This document shows positions 40,163 to 48,866 of a stretch of DNA of 64,000 nt, in pieces. Numbering within the stretch: position 1 is the stretch's first letter; every line of letters starts with the position of its first letter. The translations under genes and the position numbers were made by a program. Origin of the DNA: Antribacter soli (lineage in GTDB: Bacteria > Actinomycetota > Actinomycetes > Actinomycetales > Cellulomonadaceae). The stretch lies in assembly GCF_021568775.1 (NCBI RefSeq), contig NZ_JAKGSG010000011.1:62001-126000 (forward strand), in the 5' to 3' direction. The notes under the pieces were generated by a model that saw only the letters and a program-made list of their open reading frames with translations, had not been told where the DNA came from and did no database searches.

Positions 40163-42017
40163 GCGCCCCGGCGACGCGGGCGTCGCGGATGCACACGTCG
40201 TGCCAGACCTCGAGGGACAGGAGCGTCCAGAGCCGGCTCTCCTCGTTGAAGCGGCCGCTGTCGTGACGCTCGAGCAGCCCGCGGACCGTGGCCCGGTCGA
40301 GGGTGCTCCCGACGAACGAGGCGTCGTCGGTCAGCCGCTCCCACATCGAGTCGCGCAGCCCCGAGCGGAACCACTCGTCGAGCGGCACGCGGAAGCCGAC
40401 CTTCTTCCGGTCGACCACGGCCTGCGGGAGGTACCGGCGCGCGACCTCCTTGAGGACCCACTTGGTGACGCCGTGGCGCACCTTGAACGCCGACGGCAGG
40501 CCGAAGGCCAGCTCGACGAGCTCGTGGTCGAGCATCGGCGGGCGCAGCTCGAGCGACGACGCCATGCTCATCCGGTCACCGCGCTCCAGGAGGTTGTCGG
40601 GGAGCCAGCTCTCCAGGTCGTAGCGCAGCATGCGGTCGACGGCGTCGACGCCCTCGGGGAGGTCCCGCACGCGGTCGGGCGCCGGTGCCCCGCCGAGGAG
40701 CACCTGTCGCTCGCCGGCCGTGAACGGCGCGAACCAGCTCTGGAGCTGGTCGCGCTCGGTGGGTGCCGCCACCGCGCGCAGCGCCACCCGGGCGCGCGCC
40801 AGCCTGCCCGGCAGCCGGGACTCCGTCATCCGGGCCAGGGCGCCGCGCACAGGGGCCGGCACCGCCCGCGTCGCGTCGAGCCACGGCGCGAGCCGGTACT
40901 TCGGGTAGCCGCCGAAGAGCTCGTCGCCGCCCTCGCCGGACAGCACCACCGTGACGTGCTTCCGGGCGAGCTCGGCCAGCCGGAACACCGCCATGTCGGC
41001 GGGCTCGGACACGGGGGCGTCCCGGTGCCACGTCAGGCGGGGCCACAGCTCCTCGAAGTCCGCGGCGCGCACGTGCACCTCGTGGTGACGCGTGCCGACG
41101 TGGTCGCTGACCATCCGTGCCCAGCCCAGCTCGTCGTGGCGCGGGTCGCCGAAGCCGGCGGCGAACGTGTCGACGGGCGCGTCGCCGCGCAGCTGCTTCA
41201 TCACGGCGACGATCAGGCTGCTGTCCACGCCGCCGCTGAGGTACGACCCGACCGGGACGTCCGCGACCAGCGCGGCCTCGACCGCGGCGCGGACCGCACG
41301 GTCCACCGCGTCGACCGCCTCGGTCTCCGTCCAGCGGGCGCCCGGGTCGACGGCGGGCGCCGACCAGTACCGGCGGACGGTCACCGTGCCGTCGGGCAGG
41401 ACCTCTGCCCGGTGCCCGGCGGGCAGCTTGCGCACGCCGTCGAACAGGGTGTGGGGAGCCGGGACGGAGCGGCTCGCCAGGTACGCGTCGAGGCTGAGGG
41501 GGTCGACGGCGGGCGCGCCGTCCGCGACCGCGTTGATGCCCTTGACCTCGGAGCAGAACGTCAGCTGGTCGCCGTCGGCCCGGTAGTAGAGAGGCAGGAC
41601 GCCGAGGCGGTCGCGCACGAGGTGCAGGACGCCGGACGGCCGGTGGTACGCGGCGAAGGCGAACTGTCCCCGGAGCCGGGCGACGAACCCGACACCGTGC
41701 CGGACGAGGCCCGCCAGCAGGACCTCGGTGTCACCGTCGGTGCGGAACGGGTAGTCGAGGGTCGCGCGCAGGGCGCGGTAGTTGAAGATCTCGCCGTTGA
41801 ACACGAGGACCCAGTCGCCGTCGGCCGAGTGCATCGGCTGGTGCGACGCGGCGAGGTCGATGATCGAGAGCCGCGTGTGGGCGAGCCCGATGCCGGGCTC
41901 GGACCAGTGCGACGACTCGTCCGGCCCCCGGTGCGCGAGCACGCCCGACATGCTCTTCAACGAGGTCTCGGGCACCGGGACGCCGCGCAGGTCCCGGATG
42001 CCGGCGATGCCGCACAT
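40140..42017 (-). CDS. asnB: Asparagine synthase-like glutamine amidotransferase
   Basis: A 625-residue class II amidotransferase. Cys2 of MCGIAGIRD is the glutaminase nucleophile, with HRGPDESSHW and FNGEIFNYRA; the synthetase half shows the pyrophosphatase loop SGGVDSSLI and SGEGGDELFGGYPKY. In polysaccharide loci such enzymes often amidate a uronic acid or amino sugar rather than making free Asn, and this location supports that. Divergent from the beta-helix protein with a motif-bearing intergenic region. Confidence 0.9.
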   Translation of the reverse strand: MCGIAGIRDLRGVPVPETSLKSMSGVLAHRGPDESSHWSEPGIGLAHTRLSIIDLAASHQPMHSADGDWVLVFNGEIFNYRALRATLDYPFRTDGDTEVLLAGLVRHGVGFVARLRGQFAFAAYHRPSGVLHLVRDRLGVLPLYYRADGDQLTFCSEVKGINAVADGAPAVDPLSLDAYLASRSVPAPHTLFDGVRKLPAGHRAEVLPDGTVTVRRYWSAPAVDPGARWTETEAVDAVDRAVRAAVEAALVADVPVGSYLSGGVDSSLIVAVMKQLRGDAPVDTFAAGFGDPRHDELGWARMVSDHVGTRHHEVHVRAADFEELWPRLTWHRDAPVSEPADMAVFRLAELARKHVTVVLSGEGGDELFGGYPKYRLAPWLDATRAVPAPVRGALARMTESRLPGRLARARVALRAVAAPTERDQLQSWFAPFTAGERQVLLGGAPAPDRVRDLPEGVDAVDRMLRYDLESWLPDNLLERGDRMSMASSLELRPPMLDHELVELAFGLPSAFKVRHGVTKWVLKEVARRYLPQAVVDRKKVGFRVPLDEWFRSGLRDSMWERLTDDASFVGSTLDRATVRGLLERHDSGRFNEESRLWTLLSLEVWHDVCIRDARVAGARGPGTRG

Positions 42018-42115
42018 CAGGTCGCCCGGGTCGGGTCGGAGGCGGGCGATGCCGCCGCGAGCTCGGTCACGCCTTTTAATGTAGGGGGGCGGGACCGCGG
42101 CCGGGGGGACATCGC

Positions 42116-42191
42116 GGGCGAAAACCAGGCACGCCGCGGGCGAAAAGATCCCGCGCCGGGCCCTTCGTCCCGGGGTGGGGTGAATTCACCC
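42116..42191. promoter_or_regulatory. GGGCGAAAA repeats and perfect GGGTGAATTCACCC palindrome
   Basis: GGGCGAAAA at 42116-42124 and 42138-42146 and a perfect 14-bp palindrome at 42178-42191, in the divergent region between asnB and the beta-helix gene. Same composition as the site upstream of 22686. Confidence 0.68.
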
Positions 42192-42262
42192 GTGGCCGTT
42201 GCCGGTCCCTGTACCCCGTGCGAGCATCCGGTCCGGATGCCCAGTCCCTAGGAAAACGGTCC

Positions 42263-43465
42263 ATGAACCAAGAACCTCGACACCGACGTCTCCGGGTGAC
42301 GCGCCGAGGACTCCGCAGGGTGGCCGCGCTGCTGCTCACGCTCCTCGCGACGGCTGTTCTCGTCCCGCTCTTCGCGGGCACCGCGGTCGCCCCCGGGCAG
42401 AGGGGGTTCGACGGCGGGCTCGTGGCGGGGCGACAGTCGCCGGGACCGAGCGGTTCGCCGTCGGCCTCACCGTCGCCGTCGGTCTCGCCGTCGCCTTCGC
42501 CGTCGCCCTCCGTCTCGACGTCCCCGCCGCCGGCCCAGGCTGCGCCCGCCCCTGCGCCGGCCCCTGCGCCCGCTCCGGCTCCGGCACCGCAGGTGCCGGC
42601 CGCCACGTCGGGTCCCGGCTGGACCGTGAACGCCGCGAACGTCGGGCTGCGTCCGCACGGGCTGTCCTGTGCGGGCCTGCCCGAGTACACGGGCGACTGG
42701 CGGGTGCCCGCCGGGACCGTCATCTCCGGGATGCTGGTCACGACGGCGCTCGACCTGTCCGCCGGCGGGATCACCGTCGAGCGCAGCTGCGTCCAGCCGC
42801 GGTCCGCGGACCGCGGCATGCCGGTGCTGACGACGACGAGCAACCTGACGGGGGCGATCGCGTCCTCCCCTGTCGTGATCCGGGACAGCGAGATCGACGG
42901 GTCGCTGCTCGACCGCGAGTCGGCGGCCTGGGCCACGGCGTTCGTCGGCGTCGCGAACCTGACCGGGAACTACGTCCACGGATTCGGCAGCGGCATCGCC
43001 GTGATGAACGCGGGGTCGGCCCTGGACGCGCTGATCGAGCGGAACTACGTGACCGGCCTCGTTGCCGTCGGGGACCCCGCGGCCGACGGGAACCACTCGG
43101 ACGCCTTCACGGTGCGCGACTTCACGGCCGAGGCGCGGGCCGACCGGTCGCTCGTCGTGCGCAACAACCGGTTCGACTGCGACTCGCAGAACGCCACGGG
43201 CGCGCTCTTCATCCAGACGTACTCCGGCCGGATCGACAACGTCCTCGTCGAGGGGAACCTGCTCGAGGGCGAGGGGTTCCAGCTCGCGCTCGAGCGGACG
43301 AACGAGCCGTACGGCAACGTCCGGGCGAGGAACAACCGGCTCACGGGCACCGGCTGGGGCGCCACGTACATGACCGGCGGGCCTGGATGGAGCCAGTGGT
43401 CGGACAACTACCTCTACGCGCCGGGCGCCGGTGACGCTCGGGGCACCGCCGTCGCCGCGCCCTGA
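42263..43465 (+). CDS. Secreted right-handed beta-helix protein
   Basis: A 400-residue exported protein. A basic N-terminus, a hydrophobic helix (VAALLLTLLATAVLVPLFAG), a Ser-Pro then Ala-Pro repeat linker (SPSPSVSPSPSPSPS, APAPAPAPAP) to about residue 130, then repeated N-Y-V/N-N-R turns (LTGNYVHGFGSGIAVMNAGS, LIERNYVTGLVAVG, VVRNNRFDC, VEGNLLEGEGFQLAL, RARNNRLTG) of a parallel beta-helix. These folds bind or cleave polysaccharides (pectate-lyase superfamily), so it may trim or modify the polymer made here. AGGAAAA precedes the ATG; catalytic residues are not assigned. Confidence 0.82.
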   Translation: MNQEPRHRRLRVTRRGLRRVAALLLTLLATAVLVPLFAGTAVAPGQRGFDGGLVAGRQSPGPSGSPSASPSPSVSPSPSPSPSVSTSPPPAQAAPAPAPAPAPAPAPAPQVPAATSGPGWTVNAANVGLRPHGLSCAGLPEYTGDWRVPAGTVISGMLVTTALDLSAGGITVERSCVQPRSADRGMPVLTTTSNLTGAIASSPVVIRDSEIDGSLLDRESAAWATAFVGVANLTGNYVHGFGSGIAVMNAGSALDALIERNYVTGLVAVGDPAADGNHSDAFTVRDFTAEARADRSLVVRNNRFDCDSQNATGALFIQTYSGRIDNVLVEGNLLEGEGFQLALERTNEPYGNVRARNNRLTGTGWGATYMTGGPGWSQWSDNYLYAPGAGDARGTAVAAP

Positions 43466-43521
43466 GGCGAGGCGTCACCCGGGGCCTCGGGCTCCGGCCT
43501 CCGGGCTCAGAGCCCAGGGGC

Positions 43522-44394
43522 TCAGGAGGCACCGGCGGTCGCCCGGCGCCGGAGCGCGTTCATCCGGTCGACGGCGTCGGGGCCGCCCACCAGAAGCACG
43601 GAGCGCTTCGCGAGCGCCCGGGCGGCCTCGCGACCCGTGCGCAACGGGGAGTGGAGCAGCCGGTCCGCGGCGAGCTCGCGTCCGCCGGGCACCGGCAGGC
43701 CGTCCAGGCCGGACCCGAACAGCGCGCGATGGGGCACCGGGCTGGTGAGGGTGCCGCGGACGCGGTTGCTCACGTTCGTCCCGTGCACGACCTGCAGCCA
43801 GCCGGGCGACCCGCCGAGCCGGACCGCCGGCATGTGCCGGTCCAGGCGGTTGTGCCAGTCCGACCAGCACGACACGGCGCCGTCCCACGGCTCGGCGACC
43901 GAGCAGAAGGCGTTCGACGGGTCGCGGTGCGCGTAGAGCCGGTCGCCCTGCCGGATCAGGCCGTTGACCAGGTAGAGCGCCGTGCGCGGGGTCGTGGCGG
44001 CGGCCCCCGCCTTGAGGCGTGCCACGAAGTCGGCCGCCACGGCGTCGTCGTTGTCCAGGTTCGTCGTGAGCAGTCGCGCCGGCGCGCCGCCCACCGCCTC
44101 GGCGACGTCGGCCAGGAGGTCCTCGCGCGGGACCTCCGCGCGCCGCACCGCCCGGAACAGGCCGGCACCGGCCTCGTCGGCCCAGGACAGGAACCAGGCC
44201 GGGCTCTGCGGGTCCACATAGACGAGCCAGGAGAAGTCGCGGTCGGTCTGGGCAGCGACGCTGGGCAGGCAGTAGCGCTCGAAGAGGGCCACGCGGTCCC
44301 GGAGCCAGCCCTCCTTCGCCCGGATGGTCGCCTCCGCGCCCTTGGACGGCAGGTTGAAGCGGGTGAGCAGCACGTGGCTCACAGCGGGGTTCAT
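43522..44394 (-). CDS. Putative rhamnosyltransferase (Rhamnosyl_tran family)
   Basis: A 290-residue protein with SHVLLTRFNLPSKGAEATIR, GWLRDRVALFERYCLPSVAA, DFSWLVYVDPQSPAWF, LLTTNLDNDDAVA and WSDWHNRLDRHMP. The RFN...W.R..lFe.yclPSv.aQtd..F.W.v..D....LDNDD pattern defines a GT-A-like family annotated as putative rhamnosyl transferase. Last gene of the leftward unit beginning at 46761; ATGA overlap with the upstream GT2. Confidence 0.78.
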   Translation of the reverse strand: MNPAVSHVLLTRFNLPSKGAEATIRAKEGWLRDRVALFERYCLPSVAAQTDRDFSWLVYVDPQSPAWFLSWADEAGAGLFRAVRRAEVPREDLLADVAEAVGGAPARLLTTNLDNDDAVAADFVARLKAGAAATTPRTALYLVNGLIRQGDRLYAHRDPSNAFCSVAEPWDGAVSCWSDWHNRLDRHMPAVRLGGSPGWLQVVHGTNVSNRVRGTLTSPVPHRALFGSGLDGLPVPGGRELAADRLLHSPLRTGREAARALAKRSVLLVGGPDAVDRMNALRRRATAGAS

Positions 44395-45368
44395 CCGAGC
44401 TCTCCTGAGGTGTACGGGGTGGCCGACGCCGTGGCCGGCTCGTGCTGGGACCGGGGCGGGAAGCCGTTCCACCAGTTCGCCCGGCGCTCCCAGCCGACGG
44501 CCCACTTGCGCCCGCGCCCGGTGAGGCGCGAGCCCGTCGCCCGGAGCAGGACGCCGAGCCGCAGCAGGGTTACGGCCGTCGTCGCGCCGACGCCGCGGAA
44601 GTGCGTCCGCGCGTAGGTCACCTTCCCGGCCAGCACGAGCGGGAGGCTGCCACCCTCGCCGGTGGACGACTTCCCGATCGCGTGGACCACCTCGGCGTCG
44701 GGCGTGATGATCGGGCGCAGGCCCGCGGCCCGGGCGCGGGCGCCCAGGTCGGCGTCCTCCCCGTAGACGAAGTAGCGCTCGTCGAGGCCGCCCAGCCGGT
44801 CCCACGTCCCGCGCCGGACCAGCAGGAGGCAGCCGGTCACCATGCCGACCTCGCGGACGGAGTCGCGCTGCCACGGACCCATCGATTCGGGGTCGAAGAG
44901 CCGGGAGCGGGGGAACAGCGTGGACAGCCCGAGCGCGAAGCAGGCCGTGCTCCACAGCGTGGGCAGGGCCCAGCACGAGGAGGGTTCGACCTCTCCCGTG
45001 ACGGTGAGCGTGCGGCCGCCGTACACGCCGTGCTCCGGGTGCCGCTCGGCGAACTCCAGCAGGGTGCGCAGGGATCCCGGCCGGGCGATCGTGTCGGGGT
45101 TCAGCAGCAGGACCCACGGCGCGCGGGACGCCGCGACCCCCATGTTGACGGCTGCGGCGAAGCCGGTGTTGACGGCGTTGCGCACCAGCGTGACCTCGGG
45201 GTGGTCCAGCTCCACGAGGTCCGCCGTCCCGTCCGCCGAGGCGTTGTCGACGACGACGACCTCGGCGTCGAGGCCCGCGAGAGCGTGGGGGAGCGCGCCG
45301 AGGCAGCGGCCGATCCACTCCGCGCTGTCGTACGTGACGACGACGATGCTCACCACGGCTGGTCTCAT
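44391..45368 (-). CDS. Glycosyltransferase family 2, WbbL-like
   Basis: A 325-residue GT-A enzyme: VSIVVVTYDSAEWIGRCLGA, VVVDNASADGT, RNAVNTGFAAAVNMG, VLLLNPDT (metal-binding N-P-D) and LDERYFVYGEDADLGARARA. This order is that of WbbL-type rhamnosyl- or related transferases acting on polyprenyl-linked acceptors. ATGA overlaps on both sides. Confidence 0.88.
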   Translation of the reverse strand: MRPAVVSIVVVTYDSAEWIGRCLGALPHALAGLDAEVVVVDNASADGTADLVELDHPEVTLVRNAVNTGFAAAVNMGVAASRAPWVLLLNPDTIARPGSLRTLLEFAERHPEHGVYGGRTLTVTGEVEPSSCWALPTLWSTACFALGLSTLFPRSRLFDPESMGPWQRDSVREVGMVTGCLLLVRRGTWDRLGGLDERYFVYGEDADLGARARAAGLRPIITPDAEVVHAIGKSSTGEGGSLPLVLAGKVTYARTHFRGVGATTAVTLLRLGVLLRATGSRLTGRGRKWAVGWERRANWWNGFPPRSQHEPATASATPYTSGELG

Positions 45369-45901
45369 CGGGGTTCCCCTCTGCGGCGGATCACGCGGGC
45401 CGGGACGCCCGCGGCGAGGACACCGGCGGGTAGGTCGGTGGCGACGACCGCCCCGGCGGCGACGACGGTGCCGTCACCGATCGTGACGCCCGGCAGCACC
45501 ACGACCCGGGTGCCGAGCCAGGTGTGCGCGCCGATCCGCACGTCGGCCTCCCGCCGGGGCAGGCCGGCCACGGGGCCGTCCCCGGAGTCGAAGTCGTAGT
45601 TCGACGCGGTCACGAAGACCTCGGGCGCCAGCAGGGCGTGGTCGCCGATCTCGATCCGGCCGGACGTGTCGCCCGCCCACAGGTAGCACCACTGACCGAC
45701 GTTGGCGCCGGCGCCCAGGACGATGCGGCTCCCGTTGCGGACCGAGACGGTGGGCGAGATGCGGGCACCGTCACCCTGGCTGGCCTCCAGGATCGACGCG
45801 CCGTCGTAGCCGAGGAAGTTCGCGACCCGCGCCCACTGCTTCCACGTGCCAGGGCGCAGCAGGCGGGACGCGGCGGCGAGCGGCCCCCGGCGCGGGCTCA
45901 C
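45365..45901 (-). CDS. Hexapeptide-repeat sugar acyltransferase
   Basis: A 178-residue left-handed beta-helix protein (ISPTVSVRNGSRIVLGAGAN, IEIGDHALLAPEVFVTASNY, RIGAHTWLGTRVVVLPGVTI) of the serine-acetyltransferase/WcaF type. GTG start overlapping the upstream GT2 stop. Probably O-acetylates the polysaccharide or a precursor. Confidence 0.85.
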   Translation of the reverse strand: MSPRRGPLAAASRLLRPGTWKQWARVANFLGYDGASILEASQGDGARISPTVSVRNGSRIVLGAGANVGQWCYLWAGDTSGRIEIGDHALLAPEVFVTASNYDFDSGDGPVAGLPRREADVRIGAHTWLGTRVVVLPGVTIGDGTVVAAGAVVATDLPAGVLAAGVPARVIRRRGEPR

Positions 45902-46761
45902 CGCTCGCTCCCTTGCGCCGCCAGCGCCACCCGCGAGGTCTCGTCCCGGTTCCACGCACCGGCCGCCCCGGAGCGGAGCAGGCTGCGGGCCCGCAGCAGC
46001 GCGGTGCCGTTGACCGCCAGGTACACGAACGCGGCGCCAACGAGCCAGGGACGCTCGCGGACGACGCCGGACCAGCCGGGCGCGGGGGACACGAGCGAGC
46101 GCCCGCGGGCGGCGAGCTGCAGGTTCCCGTAGGCGATGCGGACCTGCCGGCGCCAGAGGGCGGTCACGGTCCGCGGCGGGCGGACGACGAACGTGGCGCC
46201 CGGCGGGTTGTGCCGCTCCTGGTCGGTGAACAGGCCGTAGACGAACCCGTCGTCGGCCACGACGTCGGGGAAGGCGCCGAACCGCCGTCGGCCCGCCTCG
46301 GAGACGGCGTAGAAGCCTGCGCCCAGGGCGTGGCGGCGCACGTAGCCGAGCCGGGTGAACACCGCGAAGTAGGCCTTGACGGCAGGCCCGCAGCCCGCGG
46401 TGTCGACCACCGGCAGGGGGGCGGCGGCGACCTCGCCGCCTTCGAGGGCCGCGACGACGGACCGCAGGTCGTGCAGCGAGACCGAGACGTCTGCGTCGAG
46501 GTAGACCCGGGGGAACGCCGTCGCCGCATCGTCGCCCGCAGCGAGGGCGGCGATCTTCGATGCGACGGGGACCTCGACGACCCGGACGCCGGGGTAGCCG
46601 ACGGCGACCTCCGCCGTCCGGTCGGTGCACCCGTTGCACGCCACCACGACCTCCAGCTCGCCAGGCTCGCCGCTCGTCAGGACCCGCAGGAGGTCACCGA
46701 TCGTCGCCGCCTCGTCGTGGGCGGGGATCACCACGCTCGCTCGGGGCGGGAGTGCTGCCAT
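45898..46761 (-). CDS. Glycosyltransferase family 2
   Basis: A 287-residue GT-A protein: ASVVIPAHDEAATIGDLLRV, VVVACNGCTDRTAE, VYLDADVSVS (D-x-D). The C-terminal part has one hydrophobic segment (RPWLVGAAFVYLAVNGTALL). ATG 46761 with GGAGGAACG upstream. First gene of the four-gene leftward unit 46761-43522; the motif at 46857-46890 is upstream. Confidence 0.87.
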   Translation of the reverse strand: MAALPPRASVVIPAHDEAATIGDLLRVLTSGEPGELEVVVACNGCTDRTAEVAVGYPGVRVVEVPVASKIAALAAGDDAATAFPRVYLDADVSVSLHDLRSVVAALEGGEVAAAPLPVVDTAGCGPAVKAYFAVFTRLGYVRRHALGAGFYAVSEAGRRRFGAFPDVVADDGFVYGLFTDQERHNPPGATFVVRPPRTVTALWRRQVRIAYGNLQLAARGRSLVSPAPGWSGVVRERPWLVGAAFVYLAVNGTALLRARSLLRSGAAGAWNRDETSRVALAAQGSER

Positions 46762-46856
46762 CGTTCCTCCACGGCTCGGCGGTGTGCTCGCGCGCCCGGC
46801 GGACGCTCTGGCAGGTTAGCCAGCCGGAGGGTGCCGTTCGGGCGCCACCGGGCAAG

Positions 46857-46890
46857 TTCATCCGCCCCGGAGCGCCCGGTGGCGGGTGAA
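46857..46890. promoter_or_regulatory. Motif pair upstream of the leftward GT operon
   Basis: TTCATCC (46857-46863) and GGGTGAA (46884-46890) with 20 nt between them, about 100-130 nt upstream of the gene starting at 46761. A relaxed version of the locus motif. Confidence 0.5.
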
Positions 46891-46907
46891 AGTGCGGGCG
46901 GAGCCGG

Positions 46908-47600
46908 TCAGCTGCGCGCGGCGACGATCGGGATCGCCGTGGTGGGTGTGTCCCGCTGCTCGCGCAGCCAGCGCCGGCGTGCGCGGATCTCTAGGGTGAA
47001 GAGCACCGCGACGGTCGCGCCGGCACCGAGCACCCCGGCCATGCCGACCGCCCGGGACCGGCTGCCGGCGACGTGGTAGATGACGGTGGACTCGGGGGCG
47101 ACGGTGACCGTGACGTCGTTGACCGGGGCGACCCCCATGTCCCGCTGCATGTCGTACAACTCGTCGGAGATCAGCTCGAACAGGGCCTTCTGGTCATGCT
47201 CGACCTCCTCGACCGACTCGCCGACGACCTCGGCGATCAGGACCTGCTCGCTGAAGTTGGGAGCCCACTGGCCGCCCGAGTCGGGCAGACGGACGGACCA
47301 GCCTCGGCGGATCCCGAGGCCGACGAGCGACACGTCGGAAGACCCGTACTTGGTGACCGCGCCCGGCCCGTTGATCTCCTTGGCGACGAGGCCGGCCGTG
47401 ATGACGAGCGACTCGGACCGGGTCTCCAGGGAGTTCGGGTACAGGTCGCTCGGCGGCGCGAGGAACACGACCTGCGTGCGGGTCCAGTAGACGCCCTCGT
47501 CCTGGATCGCGGCCCAGGCGACCACAGCGGTGCAGAGGGCACCGACGAGCACGACCGGCCAGCGGCGCAGGGCGAGACCGAACAGGTCCCACAACGTCAT
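46908..47600 (-). CDS. Wzz-like chain-length / polysaccharide co-polymerase protein
   Basis: A 230-residue membrane protein with two transmembrane helices near the ends (ALRRWPVVLVGALCTAVVAW and AGVLGAGATVAVLFTLEIRA) enclosing an extracytoplasmic domain. This is the Wzz/YveK layout but without the kinase domain. ATG 47600, SD GGAGG. Divergent from a second Wzz-like gene; the two may form a complex that sets chain length. Confidence 0.75.
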   Translation of the reverse strand: MTLWDLFGLALRRWPVVLVGALCTAVVAWAAIQDEGVYWTRTQVVFLAPPSDLYPNSLETRSESLVITAGLVAKEINGPGAVTKYGSSDVSLVGLGIRRGWSVRLPDSGGQWAPNFSEQVLIAEVVGESVEEVEHDQKALFELISDELYDMQRDMGVAPVNDVTVTVAPESTVIYHVAGSRSRAVGMAGVLGAGATVAVLFTLEIRARRRWLREQRDTPTTAIPIVAARS

Positions 47601-47637
47601 GTCTCACCCCTCCAGCCCGGCTCATCACGACAGAGGT

Positions 47638-47662
47638 GGCGGAAATTCATCCGCTCTACGAT
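47638..47662. promoter_or_regulatory. Motif variant and -10-like box between the two Wzz-like genes
   Basis: GGCGGAAATTCATCCGC is a near-palindromic variant of the locus motif (TTCATCC at 47646-47652) followed after 4 nt by TACGAT (47657-47662). A second -10-like TACCGT lies near 47728, closer to the rightward gene. Confidence 0.45.
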
Positions 47663-47777
47663 GGAGAAACGGTGCTCGGCGTGCGGACGACCGGTACTCG
47701 GAGCGCACGGGCCCTCTGCAGGCACGATACCGTTTGGTGAGCCACATCCGAGAGGGCCGGGGAAGGAGCTCACCCGC

Positions 47778-48866
47778 ATGACGTTCTCCGAGATCGTCCG
47801 GGCACTTGGGCGTCGCTGGTACGTGGTGCTCCTGGGTCTGCTCCTCACCGGGTGGCTGGGCTACGGCGCCTGGGTCCTCACCCCGCCCGTCTACACGGCG
47901 CGCGGCCTGCTGCTGCTGCTGCCGTCGGACCAGGCGGTCGGCGAGGGCGGGAACCCGTTCCTGGTGCTGGGCGGTCTCGATCTCCCGGCCCGCATCCTCG
48001 TCGCCTACTACGAGAGCGACGTGGCGAAGGACCAGGTCGCCGAGGTGGCCCCCGACGCCGAGTACGTCGTCGCGATCGAGGAGTCGACCCGCGGTCCCGT
48101 GATCGCCGTCGACGTCAAGGAGAAGACGCCGGAGGCCGCCGTCGCCGCGCTCGGCTACATCGCGGACTCGATCCCGCGAGAGCTCGGGCGGCTTCAGCAG
48201 GAGGTCGACGCACCACCGGAGTCCGTCGTCCAGTCGATGCAGCTCACGATGGACGAGGAAGCGACGACCGACAACAGCGGCACCGTCCGCGCCCTGATCG
48301 CAGCGGTGGGCGCCGGACTCGTGACGACCGGCCTCATGGCCCTCGGGGCGGACGGGCTCGCGCTGCGCCGCCGTGACACCGTACGGCAGAAGTCTTCCGG
48401 GGCGGACGGGGCAGCCGCGCGGGCCACGGCGGCCGGGGGTCCCGTGCAGGTCGTGCAGGTGCCGGGCGCCGCATCCCGCCGTCCCGCGGACGCGCCCGTA
48501 CCGCTCCACCCGGTCGCCTCGCCACCGGACGGCCGGCCACAGCCGGTGCCGTCCCAGCCGTCCCAGCCGGCCCCGCGCAACGTGGCGCCGCAGCCCGCGC
48601 CGTCGCAGGTCGCGCCGCCGCAGGCCGCGCCCGCGTCACCGGCCACACCGCCCCATGCGACGCCGCAGCAGGCCGCGCCCCCCACCCCGCTCCGGACCGT
48701 ACCGGGGCAGCAGCCCTCGGCCCGCCCGGTGGCGATCCCGCCGACCGCGCCGCCGCGCCGTCCGGACGCGGAGGAGCGCCCGGACGCTGCGGAGAACCCG
48801 CGCTGGCACGTCGTCGGGCGCGGCGGTGAGCAACAGCCACAGGTGACCGACGCGGAGACCGGATGA
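47778..48866 (+). CDS. Wzz-like protein with Pro/Ala-rich cytoplasmic tail
   Basis: A 362-residue protein: N-terminal helix WYVVLLGLLLTGWLGYGAWV, periplasm-like domain to about residue 180, second helix ALIAAVGAGLVTTGLMALGA, and then an approximately 160-residue disordered tail rich in Pro, Ala and Gln. No kinase motifs. AAGGAG upstream of the ATG. The stop overlaps the polymerase-like gene start (ATGA), forming a chain-length plus polymerase pair. Confidence 0.78.
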   Translation: MTFSEIVRALGRRWYVVLLGLLLTGWLGYGAWVLTPPVYTARGLLLLLPSDQAVGEGGNPFLVLGGLDLPARILVAYYESDVAKDQVAEVAPDAEYVVAIEESTRGPVIAVDVKEKTPEAAVAALGYIADSIPRELGRLQQEVDAPPESVVQSMQLTMDEEATTDNSGTVRALIAAVGAGLVTTGLMALGADGLALRRRDTVRQKSSGADGAAARATAAGGPVQVVQVPGAASRRPADAPVPLHPVASPPDGRPQPVPSQPSQPAPRNVAPQPAPSQVAPPQAAPASPATPPHATPQQAAPPTPLRTVPGQQPSARPVAIPPTAPPRRPDAEERPDAAENPRWHVVGRGGEQQPQVTDAETG

